The position numbers and the translations under genes are program-made. This document shows positions 53,441-61,941 of a stretch of 64,000 bases of DNA, piece by piece. Below the pieces are notes generated by a model, which was not told the DNA's origin, made no database searches, and was given only the letters and a program-made list of their open reading frames with translations. Numbering within the stretch: position 1 is the first letter of the stretch; each line of letters opens with the position of its first letter. Source of the stretch: Bacillota bacterium (lineage in GTDB: Bacteria > Bacillota > Clostridia > Peptostreptococcales > Acidaminobacteraceae); contig JAOARG010000045.1 in assembly GCA_025210655.1 (NCBI GenBank), positions 62,001 through 126,000 on the forward strand, written 5' to 3'.

Positions 53441-54659
53441 CTGGAATCGTCTCCATCCAAATTTCTTCAATATGAGGAATCAAATATACAGGAAGTTCTG
53501 GAACTCTTTTTTCAAGAAGTTCTTCCTGACTTGGCACCCCTTTACCTAAAGGTATACTATTAAATATTTCTTTCTCCTCTTCACTCAACTTACTATTATC
53601 AAGAACTGGCAAATCCCCCCAAAGCTCTGGGTCATACTTAGACGCCTGAAGCTCTGGAGACAAAATAGCATTAATTAATACAAGTGCTGCTGCCTTATTT
53701 TTGCCATTGTCTGCTATAGCTAGATAATGTGTGTTTCCAATTGTTCCTTTATCAAATAAAAAAGCCTGAGAGCTTTCTTTAAACTCACTTGTTTGGATCT
53801 TACCAGCAACATGATTTGGATTGTATGTCATTGTTAAGAGCACTTCACCATCAGAATACATATTATCCAGCAAAGCACTTGTTGCAGGATAAGTTCTACC
53901 CTCCTGCCATAAATAAGGTTTCAAATCAAGAAGATAATCTATAGCTGGCTGAATAGCTTCTCTTACAGCTTCCTTATCATCAGGTAAATCTTTAACTGTT
54001 TCAAATCCAACTACATCATAAATTATATTCCTAACAAAAGCACTACCTACAAAATCAGGTAGGGCGGGATATGTAACCATACCTGGATTTTCCATAACAA
54101 ATTTTTTCAAAGCTTCATGATTTCTTGGAAGTTCAACTTCATTTCCATCAGCAATTAATACAAATTGTGCCTTTCCAAAGGGAGCCTCGTAACCATCAAT
54201 AGAATATCCAAAATCAAAATTAGCTTCCCTAGAATCACTATCTACATACTTTTTAAAGTTGGGCAACTTATCTGTAAATGAACCATATAAGAGATCATTT
54301 GATTTGGCTGTAGAGAAATTTTCCCCATTAATCCAAACAACATCAATAGTTCCCTCAGCATCCAATTGCTTTTCCCCTAAAAGTTTATTTAGTATTTCAT
54401 CAATATTCATTGGAACACGATCAAGCTTAATTTCATATTGATTGTAAAGATAATCAGCCACTTCATTATCTAACCATTCATTTACTCTTTGTGAACCACC
54501 CCAACCATAAAAGCTTACACTAGTTCCCCTAGCTTCTTTCAATATATCTTCCCAACTAGCTTGTGACAAATCAAAAGCTTGAACTTTATCTTCTTTTTGA
54601 CAAGCTATAAATGACATTGAAGCAAATACAATTAAAAACATAACAATAATTTTTTTCAT
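53433..54659 (-). CDS. ABC transporter substrate-binding lipoprotein, YnjB-like (COG4134)
   Basis: A 408-residue lipoprotein: signal MKKIIVMFLIVFASMSFIAC with the lipidated Cys at residue 20. The mature start SWEDILKEARGTSVSFYGWGGSQRVNEWLDN region resembles E. coli YnjB, as do the spacing and the IDVVWINGENF block. It should capture a ligand outside the cell for the two permeases and ATPase downstream. The ligand of YnjB proteins is not established; the neighbouring YedE, TusA and rhodanese genes suggest a sulfur or selenium compound. ATG at 54659 follows AAGGGG. Confidence 0.82.
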   Translation of the reverse strand: MKKIIVMFLIVFASMSFIACQKEDKVQAFDLSQASWEDILKEARGTSVSFYGWGGSQRVNEWLDNEVADYLYNQYEIKLDRVPMNIDEILNKLLGEKQLDAEGTIDVVWINGENFSTAKSNDLLYGSFTDKLPNFKKYVDSDSREANFDFGYSIDGYEAPFGKAQFVLIADGNEVELPRNHEALKKFVMENPGMVTYPALPDFVGSAFVRNIIYDVVGFETVKDLPDDKEAVREAIQPAIDYLLDLKPYLWQEGRTYPATSALLDNMYSDGEVLLTMTYNPNHVAGKIQTSEFKESSQAFLFDKGTIGNTHYLAIADNGKNKAAALVLINAILSPELQASKYDPELWGDLPVLDNSKLSEEEKEIFNSIPLGKGVPSQEELLEKRVPELPVYLIPHIEEIWMETIPGE

Positions 54660-54669
54660 AAGTTTCCCC

Positions 54670-55182
54670 TTATAATAGATATTTTAATAAAATCTTCGAC
54701 CCAATATATGCACCTACAAACATGAATATGCCGTAAATCCAACCATGTAGAGAAAAAGCTGGTATGGCACTAAAAAAAGATCCTATATTACAGCCAAAAC
54801 TTAATCTTGTTCCAAAACCCATTAATATGCCTCCAAGAAAACCAAAAGCCAACTGTTTTTTTGATTTTATCGGTTTTATCTTAAACTCTGTTGAAAGTAA
54901 GGCCGCTATCAATGCACCTATGATTACCGACGTATTAATTAAAGCATATCGATTTAAAAAGAATGATACTGGAGCATCATTTCCATACACAGAAAAGTAA
55001 TACCATTCCCTAGGATTGAAATTGAGCATTTCTAAAACACCTGTTCCAAAATATAAGAAGCCAGACGTAATTTTCCAAGGTAGACCCGTTGAAATAAATA
55101 ACACAAAATTTAATAGGGCCAATATTATAGCTCCTGTCATATACGGCCATGGTTTTTCCATTAAACCTTTAATCACTTTCAT
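54670..55182 (-). CDS. YeeE/YedE family half-transporter 1
   Basis: A 170-residue membrane protein with about four segments, one half of the YeeE/YedE (TsuA-like) fold. GGILMGFGTRLSFGCNIGSF near 110-130 carries the conserved Cys that in TsuA lines the thiosulfate path. I start at ATG 55182, one base after the tusA stop with GAAGGG upstream; an in-frame start at 55272 would overlap tusA. With the second half it probably imports thiosulfate or a similar ion. That the pair works as a heterodimer is inferred. Confidence 0.85.
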   Translation of the reverse strand: MKVIKGLMEKPWPYMTGAIILALLNFVLFISTGLPWKITSGFLYFGTGVLEMLNFNPREWYYFSVYGNDAPVSFFLNRYALINTSVIIGALIAALLSTEFKIKPIKSKKQLAFGFLGGILMGFGTRLSFGCNIGSFFSAIPAFSLHGWIYGIFMFVGAYIGSKILLKYLL

Positions 55183-55183
55183 G

Positions 55184-55411
55184 CTATTCACCCTTCTCAA
55201 TATATATTTCCCATTCTCCATCTCCAACTTTAAGGTAATCAACATAATGGTTCTTTTTCTTTGCCCATTCAACTACATTTTTTATTGTACAACTATGATC
55301 AGTTTGTATTGTTATAATCTCACCGACCTTCATTTTATCCAATTCCTTTAGGGCTTTTATTAAAGGTATTGGACATGTCTCATGCATGCAATCTAAAATT
55401 ATATCACCCAT
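55184..55411 (-). CDS. TusA/SirA-family sulfur carrier protein (TsuB-like)
   Basis: A 75-residue protein of the TusA family. The signature MHETCPIPLIKALKELDKM holds the reactive Cys13-Pro, which carries persulfide (or selenide) sulfur. It lies between the two YedE halves, as tsuB lies next to tsuA in thiosulfate importers, so it probably accepts or releases sulfur at the inner face of the transporter. ATG at 55411 follows AGGAG. Confidence 0.92.
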   Translation of the reverse strand: MGDIILDCMHETCPIPLIKALKELDKMKVGEIITIQTDHSCTIKNVVEWAKKKNHYVDYLKVGDGEWEIYIEKGE

Positions 55412-55419
55412 ATTTACTC

Positions 55420-56094
55420 CTATTCAATCATCATATTATGTCTATTATCATACCGTTTTAAGCCTATATAAATCACTATCAAAATAATCAGCTGCAAAGC
55501 TATACTTGCAGGTAAACCTATTAAATCAGGGATGTAAACCGTTCTAGAAGCCCCCATTAATAACTTATCCCAGCTTTCAAAACTAGCTGCCGATAATAGA
55601 GTTCCTATAATAAAACCAAGAAGAACCACCCACTGAAGTATAAATCCCTCTCCAATTCTCATTAAAGTACCCGAAGCACAACCTCCAGCTATGACCATAC
55701 CAATTCCAAACAATATGGCACCAATAACAGTATTTAATCCAGCTGGATCAATTTGACTCTCCACAATATATGCACTGCTTTTAAATTGAAGCATACCAAA
55801 GAGAACAGTCATAATCATAAAGGCCACTACTATAGCCCTCATAATTGATGTACTTCCAACAAGTACTGGATCCCTAAATCCAGCAGCAAAACAAAACTTT
55901 GACCTTTGCAAAGTAAATCCTATTAATAGTCCGATTATCCATATCCATCCACTTACTCGCCTATTCAAGAGGAGTAGCATAAATATAAGAAGTGCAAGAA
56001 ATAAAATAACCACGCCATATTTGACATGGCTCTTTTTCTTTTTATACTCTTGCATTCTCAGCTTCTTCATCTCTTCAATTCTCTTTGAACTCAT
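55420..56094 (-). CDS. YeeE/YedE family half-transporter 2
   Basis: A 224-residue membrane protein with about five segments after a basic cytoplasmic start (KKLRMQEYKKKKSHVKYG). Two conserved Cys motifs are visible: GFTLQRSKFCFAAGFRDP near 75 and GIGMVIAGGCASGTLMRIGEG near 135. It is the first gene of the operon, with ATG 56094 behind AGGAG. YedE proteins with TusA occur in thiosulfate uptake and in selenium metabolism; the selenium-using context of this genome keeps both options open. Confidence 0.88.
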   Translation of the reverse strand: MSSKRIEEMKKLRMQEYKKKKSHVKYGVVILFLALLIFMLLLLNRRVSGWIWIIGLLIGFTLQRSKFCFAAGFRDPVLVGSTSIMRAIVVAFMIMTVLFGMLQFKSSAYIVESQIDPAGLNTVIGAILFGIGMVIAGGCASGTLMRIGEGFILQWVVLLGFIIGTLLSAASFESWDKLLMGASRTVYIPDLIGLPASIALQLIILIVIYIGLKRYDNRHNMMIE

Positions 56095-56225
56095 TGTTCA
56101 CACTCCTGTATGTTAAAATATAAACAATCTTTCCACATTTCATTATATCACCTTAAAATATCGAAAGATATAAGAAGACCTTATATACTATAAGTATATA
56201 TTATGATTTTCATATTATAAAGTAG

Positions 56226-56268
56226 TATAATCTAAGTATGAAAAACATATATAAATTATGAAAAACAT
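56226..56268 (+). promoter_or_regulatory. -10 box and 12-bp direct repeats upstream of the nucleoside hydrolase
   Basis: A TATAAT lies at 56226-56231, followed by two exact copies of TATGAAAAACAT at 56237-56248 and 56257-56268. Their starts are 20 bases apart, about two helical turns, just downstream of the likely start of transcription. That is a good place for a repressor operator of the plus-strand gene; control of the leftward sulfur operon is also possible. Confidence 0.5.
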
Positions 56269-56282
56269 GAGGTGAAAATTAT

Positions 56283-57149
56283 ATGATACCAGTGATTTTA
56301 GATTGTGATAATACCATGGGAATCAAAGAAAGGGATGTAGATGACGGACTTGCATTACTATACCTTCTTGGCTCCGAAAACATTGATTTACTAGCTGTTA
56401 CTACAACATTTGGTAATAGCACAATAGAAGATGTATATCCTAATACTAAAAGAATATTTTCTGAACTTAATATATCTATACCCCTATATAGGGGAGCACC
56501 TTCAACAAAAAACAGAAATAGTGAAGCTGCAAAAGCCCTAGTTGAAATTGTAAATAAGCGTCCCAATGAAATTACAGTTCTTGCAACAGGTTCAATGACA
56601 AATCTAAAGGCCGCATACGATTTGGATAAAACTTTTTTCCATAAGGTAAAAGAAATTGTTATGATGGGTGGTATAGAAAAGCCACTTTTAGTAAATGGCA
56701 AACCCATGAATGAACTAAATTTTGCATCGGATTCAGAGGCAATCCAAAGCGTTTTAAAGCATGGTAAAAACATCACTATAATAACAGGTCATATTTGCCT
56801 TAAAGCTGTTTTCAACTATCAAACATACCACAGCATGGAAAACTTAGTAGGTGAAAAAATCTATAATTTCATCATGAAAGAGACCAAACCATGGATTGAA
56901 TATATAGGCGGCTTATATGGTATGGACGGATTCTGCAACTGGGATGCTGTAGCAGCAGTATACCTAGACCATCCCGAACTTTTTGACGACAGAATGGTAA
57001 AAGTAGGAGCTGACATTAAAGACCTAAATACAGGCTTCCTTAAGGAAAATACTAAGGAAGGCAATGAAATTCATATACCTGAAGAAATACTGGATATAGA
57101 ACTATTCAATAAGATACTTATTGATGGTTGGTCGAAGGTGAAGTTATAA
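56283..57149 (+). CDS. Nucleoside hydrolase (IunH/RihABC family)
   Basis: A 288-residue enzyme that splits the N-glycosidic bond of ribonucleosides. The calcium-binding start is ILDCDNTMGIKERDVDDGLAL (positions 5-25), a variant of DxDxxxxxDD, followed by LATGSMTNL near 100 and DGFCNWDAVAAVYL with the last Asp near 222. Base preference is not clear. ATG at 56283 follows GAGGTG. It is the only rightward gene between the two leftward sulfur operons and has its own terminator. Confidence 0.88.
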   Translation: MIPVILDCDNTMGIKERDVDDGLALLYLLGSENIDLLAVTTTFGNSTIEDVYPNTKRIFSELNISIPLYRGAPSTKNRNSEAAKALVEIVNKRPNEITVLATGSMTNLKAAYDLDKTFFHKVKEIVMMGGIEKPLLVNGKPMNELNFASDSEAIQSVLKHGKNITIITGHICLKAVFNYQTYHSMENLVGEKIYNFIMKETKPWIEYIGGLYGMDGFCNWDAVAAVYLDHPELFDDRMVKVGADIKDLNTGFLKENTKEGNEIHIPEEILDIELFNKILIDGWSKVKL

Positions 57150-57175
57150 AAAAAGGCGCAGATGCGCTTTTTTTA
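57148..57175 (+). terminator. Terminator of the nucleoside hydrolase gene
   Basis: AAAGGCGC, loop AGAT, GCGCTTTTTTT, overlapping the stop codon. Confidence 0.85.
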
Positions 57176-57177
57176 TT

Positions 57178-57486
57178 GCCTAGACATAGCTTTGCTACTC
57201 GCCAAACTGAAAATATCTTCTTGATTATTTTCAAGCCCAGCCAGAACTTATTATCATAGTTCCTCGCCCAGGCGCTTGCTGGCAATCTCGTTCATTGAGA
57301 TTTCTCTAAGGAGAAATTTAATTTAATAAGAACTTAAACCACTTTATAAATCATTAATTTCTCCCTAGAGAAATATCCATGTACGAGCTTGTTTTACAAG
57401 CGGCTTGGCGAGAAATTACCCCAGTATATTTCGGCTGGGCAAATGAACAGAGTGAATGGCTGGGCGAGTAGCAAAGCTACGACTCA
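57178..57486. repeat. Palindromic hairpin-array element F (CGCCCAGCC type)
   Basis: The left half has spacers of the form CGCC(C)AGCC between hairpins TAGCTTTGCTA, GAAAATATC..GATTATTTTC, GAACTTAT..ATAGTTC and AATCTCGTTCATTGAGATT. The right half has GGCTGGGCGA spacers between GCTTGTTTTACAAGC, GAAATTACC..GGTAATTTC-like and ATTCACTCTGTTCAT-like hairpins, and ends with the same TAGCAAAGCTA hairpin. Two ATTTCTC/GAGAAAT hairpins flank the centre (57299-57316 and 57356-57373). It fills the convergent gap between the nucleoside hydrolase and the TVP38 gene; no heptad arms. Confidence 0.78.
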
Positions 57487-57489
57487 TCT

Positions 57490-57534
57490 AAAAAAACGAC
57501 CCACATCAAAGATGTGAGTCAATTTTTTTTATTT
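57490..57534. terminator. Bidirectional terminator after the TVP38 gene
   Basis: GACCCACATC and GATGTGAGTC pair around AAA (57498-57520). The minus strand continues into TTTTTT and the plus strand into TTTTTTTT. Confidence 0.85.
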
Positions 57535-57550
57535 TAAAAAGAGGATAATT

Positions 57551-58231
57551 TTAATTTTTTAAATCGTCTAAATCTATACCTTTTCTTTTTGCAAATAATT
57601 TAGGTATCTGTGAAACTCCAAATAAAACAAGACCTGCAACTAATAATTTGATAAACAAACCTGTTGATACTCCGTTTACTGCAATTTCACCTGCAAGGTA
57701 GGCATAAATAAATGCTCCCGGTGCCATAGTAATTAATGAAATGAAAGTAAACATTACAAGATTGATACTAGTTACTCCATATGCATAATTCTGAATATTA
57801 TAAGGGAATACTGGAACTAGTCTTGTAAGGATTAAGAAATCCTTTCCGTTTGTCTCTACACCCTTTTCAATCTTTTGGAAAATTTTATTCTTTCCAAATT
57901 TATCTACTATAAAGTCACGTGCTATATATCTTGCCACTATGAAAGCTGCTGCTGCACCAATTGTACCACCAATTAGAGCAAGTACACCACCTAGAACTGG
58001 TCCAAATATAATTCCGGCTGCAATTGTAATTATAGATGCTGGAAGTGAGAAAACTGCTACTAAAATGTACAGTAATATATATAGTCCATATCCTAATGTA
58101 CCTGCATTTTCTATAAAGGCCTGGAACTTATCAAAATCTGCTAATATCTCAAGTAGTCCAGTCTGCTTCATAGCGAAAAATACAGCAATTAAGGCAACTA
58201 CTATTAAAATCGTTCTTAACTTCTTATTCAT
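57551..58231 (-). CDS. TVP38/TMEM64 (SNARE-associated/DedA-like) family membrane protein
   Basis: A 226-residue protein with about six hydrophobic segments. The family core is FGPVLGGVLALIGGTIGAAAAF followed by RYIARDF near 85-115, and TRLVPVFPYNIQNYAYG near 145-160, as in E. coli YdjX and YdjZ. The biochemical role of the family is unsettled; some members have been tied to lipid or metal traffic. Here it is cotranscribed with an HdrB-like and a GltD-like protein. ATG at 58231 follows AAGGAAG. Confidence 0.9.
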   Translation of the reverse strand: MNKKLRTILIVVALIAVFFAMKQTGLLEILADFDKFQAFIENAGTLGYGLYILLYILVAVFSLPASIITIAAGIIFGPVLGGVLALIGGTIGAAAAFIVARYIARDFIVDKFGKNKIFQKIEKGVETNGKDFLILTRLVPVFPYNIQNYAYGVTSINLVMFTFISLITMAPGAFIYAYLAGEIAVNGVSTGLFIKLLVAGLVLFGVSQIPKLFAKRKGIDLDDLKN

Positions 58232-58247
58232 AATTATATCTTCCTTT

Positions 58248-59033
58248 CTATTTCACGGCTTTTTTAATGCCTACTTTAGATTTATATCTATTCATCCAAG
58301 AAGAAACTGGAGATGAAAGTACATCTTTAGGTGGTTGATCACCAGCGTGTACAACAGGTCCCCACATTAAGTCCAGTATATGCCACGCCTTTGCGCCACC
58401 TGTAAGAATTGAGGATCTACAAGCTGCACAATATACAACAACGTTTTCACTATCTAAGGTCTCAACCCTCTTAGCCATAACTTTTTTTGCCACTTCAGGA
58501 TTGGCAGGTACAACCATACCTCCAAAACCACAACATCTTGTTTTTTCTCTTGAATACTTTGATTCAATTACTTTATACCCTAATTCTTTTAATATCCAAC
58601 GAATTCCGTCGTGTAAATCTGTTAGATGTCTTGTTGAGCAAGAATCATGAATCGTAAATACGATATCACTGTCCTTTGCTTTACCTCTTAACTCCTCTGG
58701 AAGACCAATTATCGGAAGTATTTCCCATAATGAATAAGTAGGAGTAGGTGATGCATCATCAAAAGTCAACTTACAACTTTGACAAGCAACTATCATCTCT
58801 TCAATACCCACTTCATCCATATCGTCCTGTAAACTTTTAAATCTTTCCTTGAAAAGATCATACTGCCCAACAGCCTTTGTTGGCTTTCCACAGCACTTTT
58901 GAACTGCTGAAAACTTATTAAAAGTCTGACTTAAATACTCAGTTGTTTTAATAACGGCTTCTGGACTATAAGATGGCAAACTACATCCTGGCATAAAACC
59001 ATATCTTTTATTTTGATCAACAGTAAATCCCAT
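58248..59033 (-). CDS. HdrB-like (Fe-S)-binding protein with two CCG domains
   Basis: A 261-residue protein with two cysteine-rich CCG domains as in heterodisulfide reductase subunit B: PGCSLPS, QKCCGKPT and ACQSCK in the first; HDSCSTR, TRCCGFGG and YCAACRSS in the second. In HdrB these bind noncubane 4Fe-4S clusters that break disulfides. Its start overlaps the stop of the GltD/dicluster gene (TAATG), so the two proteins surely work together. Near TusA and rhodanese genes it may act on sulfur-carrier persulfides or disulfides; that is inference. Confidence 0.85.
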   Translation of the reverse strand: MGFTVDQNKRYGFMPGCSLPSYSPEAVIKTTEYLSQTFNKFSAVQKCCGKPTKAVGQYDLFKERFKSLQDDMDEVGIEEMIVACQSCKLTFDDASPTPTYSLWEILPIIGLPEELRGKAKDSDIVFTIHDSCSTRHLTDLHDGIRWILKELGYKVIESKYSREKTRCCGFGGMVVPANPEVAKKVMAKRVETLDSENVVVYCAACRSSILTGGAKAWHILDLMWGPVVHAGDQPPKDVLSSPVSSWMNRYKSKVGIKKAVK

Positions 59034-60826
59034 TATTTAGAACCACCTTTCTTCTTAGTTGTAAACAGTTTAGAGAATCCAAGTAACTGGTGCATCTTGA
59101 TTGCCCCATGTCCTTTAATTGGAGACTCTCCATTATTAGCCTTAACAAAATCTTTTCTAGCTCCTATAAATACTTTTTTCATCGGAAGTTCATGTGGACA
59201 GACAATAGTACAGTTATCACATGCATTACAAGAGTATGCAAGTAATTGATCCATACCTTCACCATCAATAATCTTTTCCATCATATCCTTTGGACAAGCT
59301 CCAAAATCATTCATCATTACACATTCTCTCATACAAAGTTTACACTCGCATGAAAGACATCTTGTAGATTCTTCAATCGCCATTTCTTCAGTGAAGCCTA
59401 AATCTACCTGTTCAAAATCTTTCTTTCTTTCCTCAGGCTTTCTAAGTCTTGAGTGAATTCTTGGAATATCTATAGTATCTTCTGGTAGTGGTACATCTAA
59501 CTCAGTATCATAGGACCACTCTGTTTTAAAACATCTGTCTTCTTTTAAGTCCTGATTATTAAAATATCTTTCGATTGAAATAGCTGCTTTTCTTCCAAGT
59601 GCCATCGCTTCAATAACAATATTACTTCCAGAAGCATCACCAGCTACGAAAACATTCTCCATAGATGTAGCTAATGTTTCCTTATCTACAGAGTAACGTC
59701 CCCCTCTTGTTGTTTCAAGGGCACCAGCACTTATATCCTCAACCAATTGTCCTGTTGCAAATATAACTGTATCCACTTTAATTATTTTGGCTTCCCCTTC
59801 ATATGAAGGATTGAAATTGCCGTCTTTATCTAGAATTGATTTTACTTTTTGTATTTTTATTCCTACAACTTTTCCATTTTCCTCAATAATTTCTTGAGGT
59901 CCCCATCCAGCATTGAACTTAACACCTTCTTCATGGGATTCTTCAATTTCTTCTATAGATGCAGGTAAATTATCGTCATTTTCTAAAGAACACTGATAAA
60001 CTTCCTGAACACCTATTCTAAATGAGCTTCTGGCACAGTCCATGGCAACATCTCCACCACCGATTACCATAACCTTTTTACCAGCACGATCAAATGATCT
60101 AGTCATACTGATTTCTTTTAGATACTCTGTCGCTGGGAAAACACCCTGAGCCTTATGTCCAGGTAAAGGTATAATATTACCTATATGGGCACCATGGGCT
60201 AAAATAACAGCATCATTATTTTTTCTAAGTTCTTCAAATGTTATGTCCTTGCCTATCTCTATTCCAAACTTAACTGTAACACCTAGTTTTGTTAAGTAAC
60301 TATATTCAAAATCAATTATGTCTCTTGGTAGTCTATACTCAGGTATTCCAACACGCATCATACCCCCAACTACATCAAGCTTCTCGTAAATTGTAACTTC
60401 ATGACCTTGTCTTCTAAGTTCTATTGCAGCTTGGGCTCCTGCTGGACCTGCCCCAACAATTGCCACAGTCTTTCCAGTCTTTTCACCTACACTAAGATCC
60501 CATCTATTTTCATCATCAGCTTTTTCTGCAGCAAATCTCTTAAGTGCTGCAATAGCTATAGCTTGACCATATTCAGTGTTTCTTCTACATTCTGCTTCAC
60601 AAGGATGGGCACAAATTCTACCTAAAGTGTTAGGCAAAAATAGTTTTTCCCTTATTAAGTCTATTGCATCTACATATTTTTTATCTGCTATTAAATTAAC
60701 GTATCCCTTTGCATCTGTACTCATTGGACAACGGCTAGTACAAAATGCGTCCTCATGGCCCATACATTTTTCAACAATTTCCGATGCACCATCAATAATT
60801 GCCGGGCTAAAAGTTACTTTTTTCAT
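59033..60826 (-). CDS. FAD-dependent oxidoreductase, GltD-like with C-terminal dicluster 4Fe-4S domain
   Basis: A 597-residue protein. An N-terminal Fe-S region (FCTSRCPMSTDAKG, ICAHPCEAECRR) leads to a GltD-type flavin domain with VAIVGAGPAGAQAAIELRRQ (about 120), VMVIGGGDVAMDCARS (about 255) and FVAGDASGSN. The C-terminal 110 residues add CLSCECKLCMREC and CNACDNCTIVCPHELP, an HdrC-like pair of clusters. It can pass electrons between NAD(P)H and the HdrB-like partner. I start at ATG 60826 behind GAGGG, 27 bases inside the longest frame. Confidence 0.88.
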   Translation of the reverse strand: MKKVTFSPAIIDGASEIVEKCMGHEDAFCTSRCPMSTDAKGYVNLIADKKYVDAIDLIREKLFLPNTLGRICAHPCEAECRRNTEYGQAIAIAALKRFAAEKADDENRWDLSVGEKTGKTVAIVGAGPAGAQAAIELRRQGHEVTIYEKLDVVGGMMRVGIPEYRLPRDIIDFEYSYLTKLGVTVKFGIEIGKDITFEELRKNNDAVILAHGAHIGNIIPLPGHKAQGVFPATEYLKEISMTRSFDRAGKKVMVIGGGDVAMDCARSSFRIGVQEVYQCSLENDDNLPASIEEIEESHEEGVKFNAGWGPQEIIEENGKVVGIKIQKVKSILDKDGNFNPSYEGEAKIIKVDTVIFATGQLVEDISAGALETTRGGRYSVDKETLATSMENVFVAGDASGSNIVIEAMALGRKAAISIERYFNNQDLKEDRCFKTEWSYDTELDVPLPEDTIDIPRIHSRLRKPEERKKDFEQVDLGFTEEMAIEESTRCLSCECKLCMRECVMMNDFGACPKDMMEKIIDGEGMDQLLAYSCNACDNCTIVCPHELPMKKVFIGARKDFVKANNGESPIKGHGAIKMHQLLGFSKLFTTKKKGGSK

Positions 60827-60869
60827 ATACATCCCTCGCTTACATCTTCTCAATTAAATTGATATGACT

Positions 60870-60893
60870 AAAAGGGCTAATTAAAGCCCTTTA
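60870..60893 (-). terminator. Terminator after the rhodanese gene
   Basis: On the minus strand AAAGGGCT, loop TTAATT and AGCCCTTTT stand a few bases past the rhodanese stop, separating it from the oxidoreductase operon. Confidence 0.75.
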
Positions 60894-60899
60894 AATTGT

Positions 60900-61868
60900 T
60901 TACTTCTCTGCATTTAAAGTTGGTAATTCTTTATTACCATTCTCATAATACTCATGTGACCACTCAATCCATGAACCGTCATAGTTTTTAACATTCTCAT
61001 AACCTAATGCTTGTGTTAAAACAAGGTAAGTATGAGCAGATCTAACTCCAGACTGACAGTATGCAATAACATCTTTGTCTTCTATATCACCATAAAGTGC
61101 CTTAAGCTCAGCTAAAGATAATAAAGTTGTATCTTCTCCAACAGCCTTTTTCCACTCTATGAAAAGCGAATCTCCAATTTTACCAGGGCCAAATGCTCCA
61201 CCCTTTGTAGACGCACCAGTTTCTTCATCAGTTGTTCTTGTATCAATTACAGTACCATTCTCAAGAGCCGCTATAACATCTTCCATTGTAGCTAGTGACT
61301 CATTACTTGCATTTGGAGCCTTATAGCTTGTAGCTTCAACAGTAGGGTTAGCATCTCCAACAGGATACTCTGCACCTAACCAAGCATTTAAACCACCATC
61401 AAGGTATCTAACATCTTCGTGTCCTAATAACTTTATTTGCCACCAAAGTCTTGCTGCATCATGATGAGAGTTTGCTGCATATACAACGATTGTTGAATCT
61501 GGAGTTGCTCCAAATCCTGATAATAAAGCTTCCATCTCTTCATTAGTATTTCTCATACCACCAAATGGGTAATCTCCCTCTTTAGCAGAGTAAGCTGATC
61601 TCCACATAGTGAAAGAACCTGAAATTGGTGAATCACCCTTCTTAGGATTAAGTGCACCAATAACTACAACATCCTTATCATTATCCATTAAATCTTTAAG
61701 TTGTAAAGGTGTAATAAATGACTCTGGGTGAGCGTACTCGCTTATTTTAGATCCCTGAGCCGAACTATCTACTATAACTTGCTTTGCGCCAAATACATTT
61801 CTATATCCAACGAATCCTAATACTGCTACTGCTAAGATAATAACTAATGACATTACCTTTTTATTCAT
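60900..61868 (-). CDS. Exported rhodanese (thiosulfate sulfurtransferase family, YnjE-like)
   Basis: A 322-residue protein with an N-terminal signal or anchor (about residues 4-24), so it acts outside the membrane. It has two rhodanese domains: the first (about 45-180) lacks a catalytic Cys, and the second has the active loop AYCQSGVRSAHTY near 270. Aromatic GGLNAWLGAEYPVG and GSWIEWS blocks are typical. E. coli YnjE, also exported and next to ynjBCD, is the nearest functional parallel I know. It could transfer sulfur from thiosulfate or polysulfide outside the cell. ATG at 61868 follows AAGGGG. Confidence 0.9.
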   Translation of the reverse strand: MNKKVMSLVIILAVAVLGFVGYRNVFGAKQVIVDSSAQGSKISEYAHPESFITPLQLKDLMDNDKDVVVIGALNPKKGDSPISGSFTMWRSAYSAKEGDYPFGGMRNTNEEMEALLSGFGATPDSTIVVYAANSHHDAARLWWQIKLLGHEDVRYLDGGLNAWLGAEYPVGDANPTVEATSYKAPNASNESLATMEDVIAALENGTVIDTRTTDEETGASTKGGAFGPGKIGDSLFIEWKKAVGEDTTLLSLAELKALYGDIEDKDVIAYCQSGVRSAHTYLVLTQALGYENVKNYDGSWIEWSHEYYENGNKELPTLNAEK

Positions 61869-61941
61869 TTTAAAATCCCCTTCTCATGCAAACGTTTATT
61901 TTCGTTATATTTTTAACTAAATTTTCTAATAACTTTTACCT

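Noticed and set aside
50050..54659. Reading the ABC/glycosyltransferase operon as an arsenosugar pathway
   Set aside because: The family names suggest it, but no arsenic methyltransferase or arsS-type radical SAM gene is present, so the assignment is not supported.
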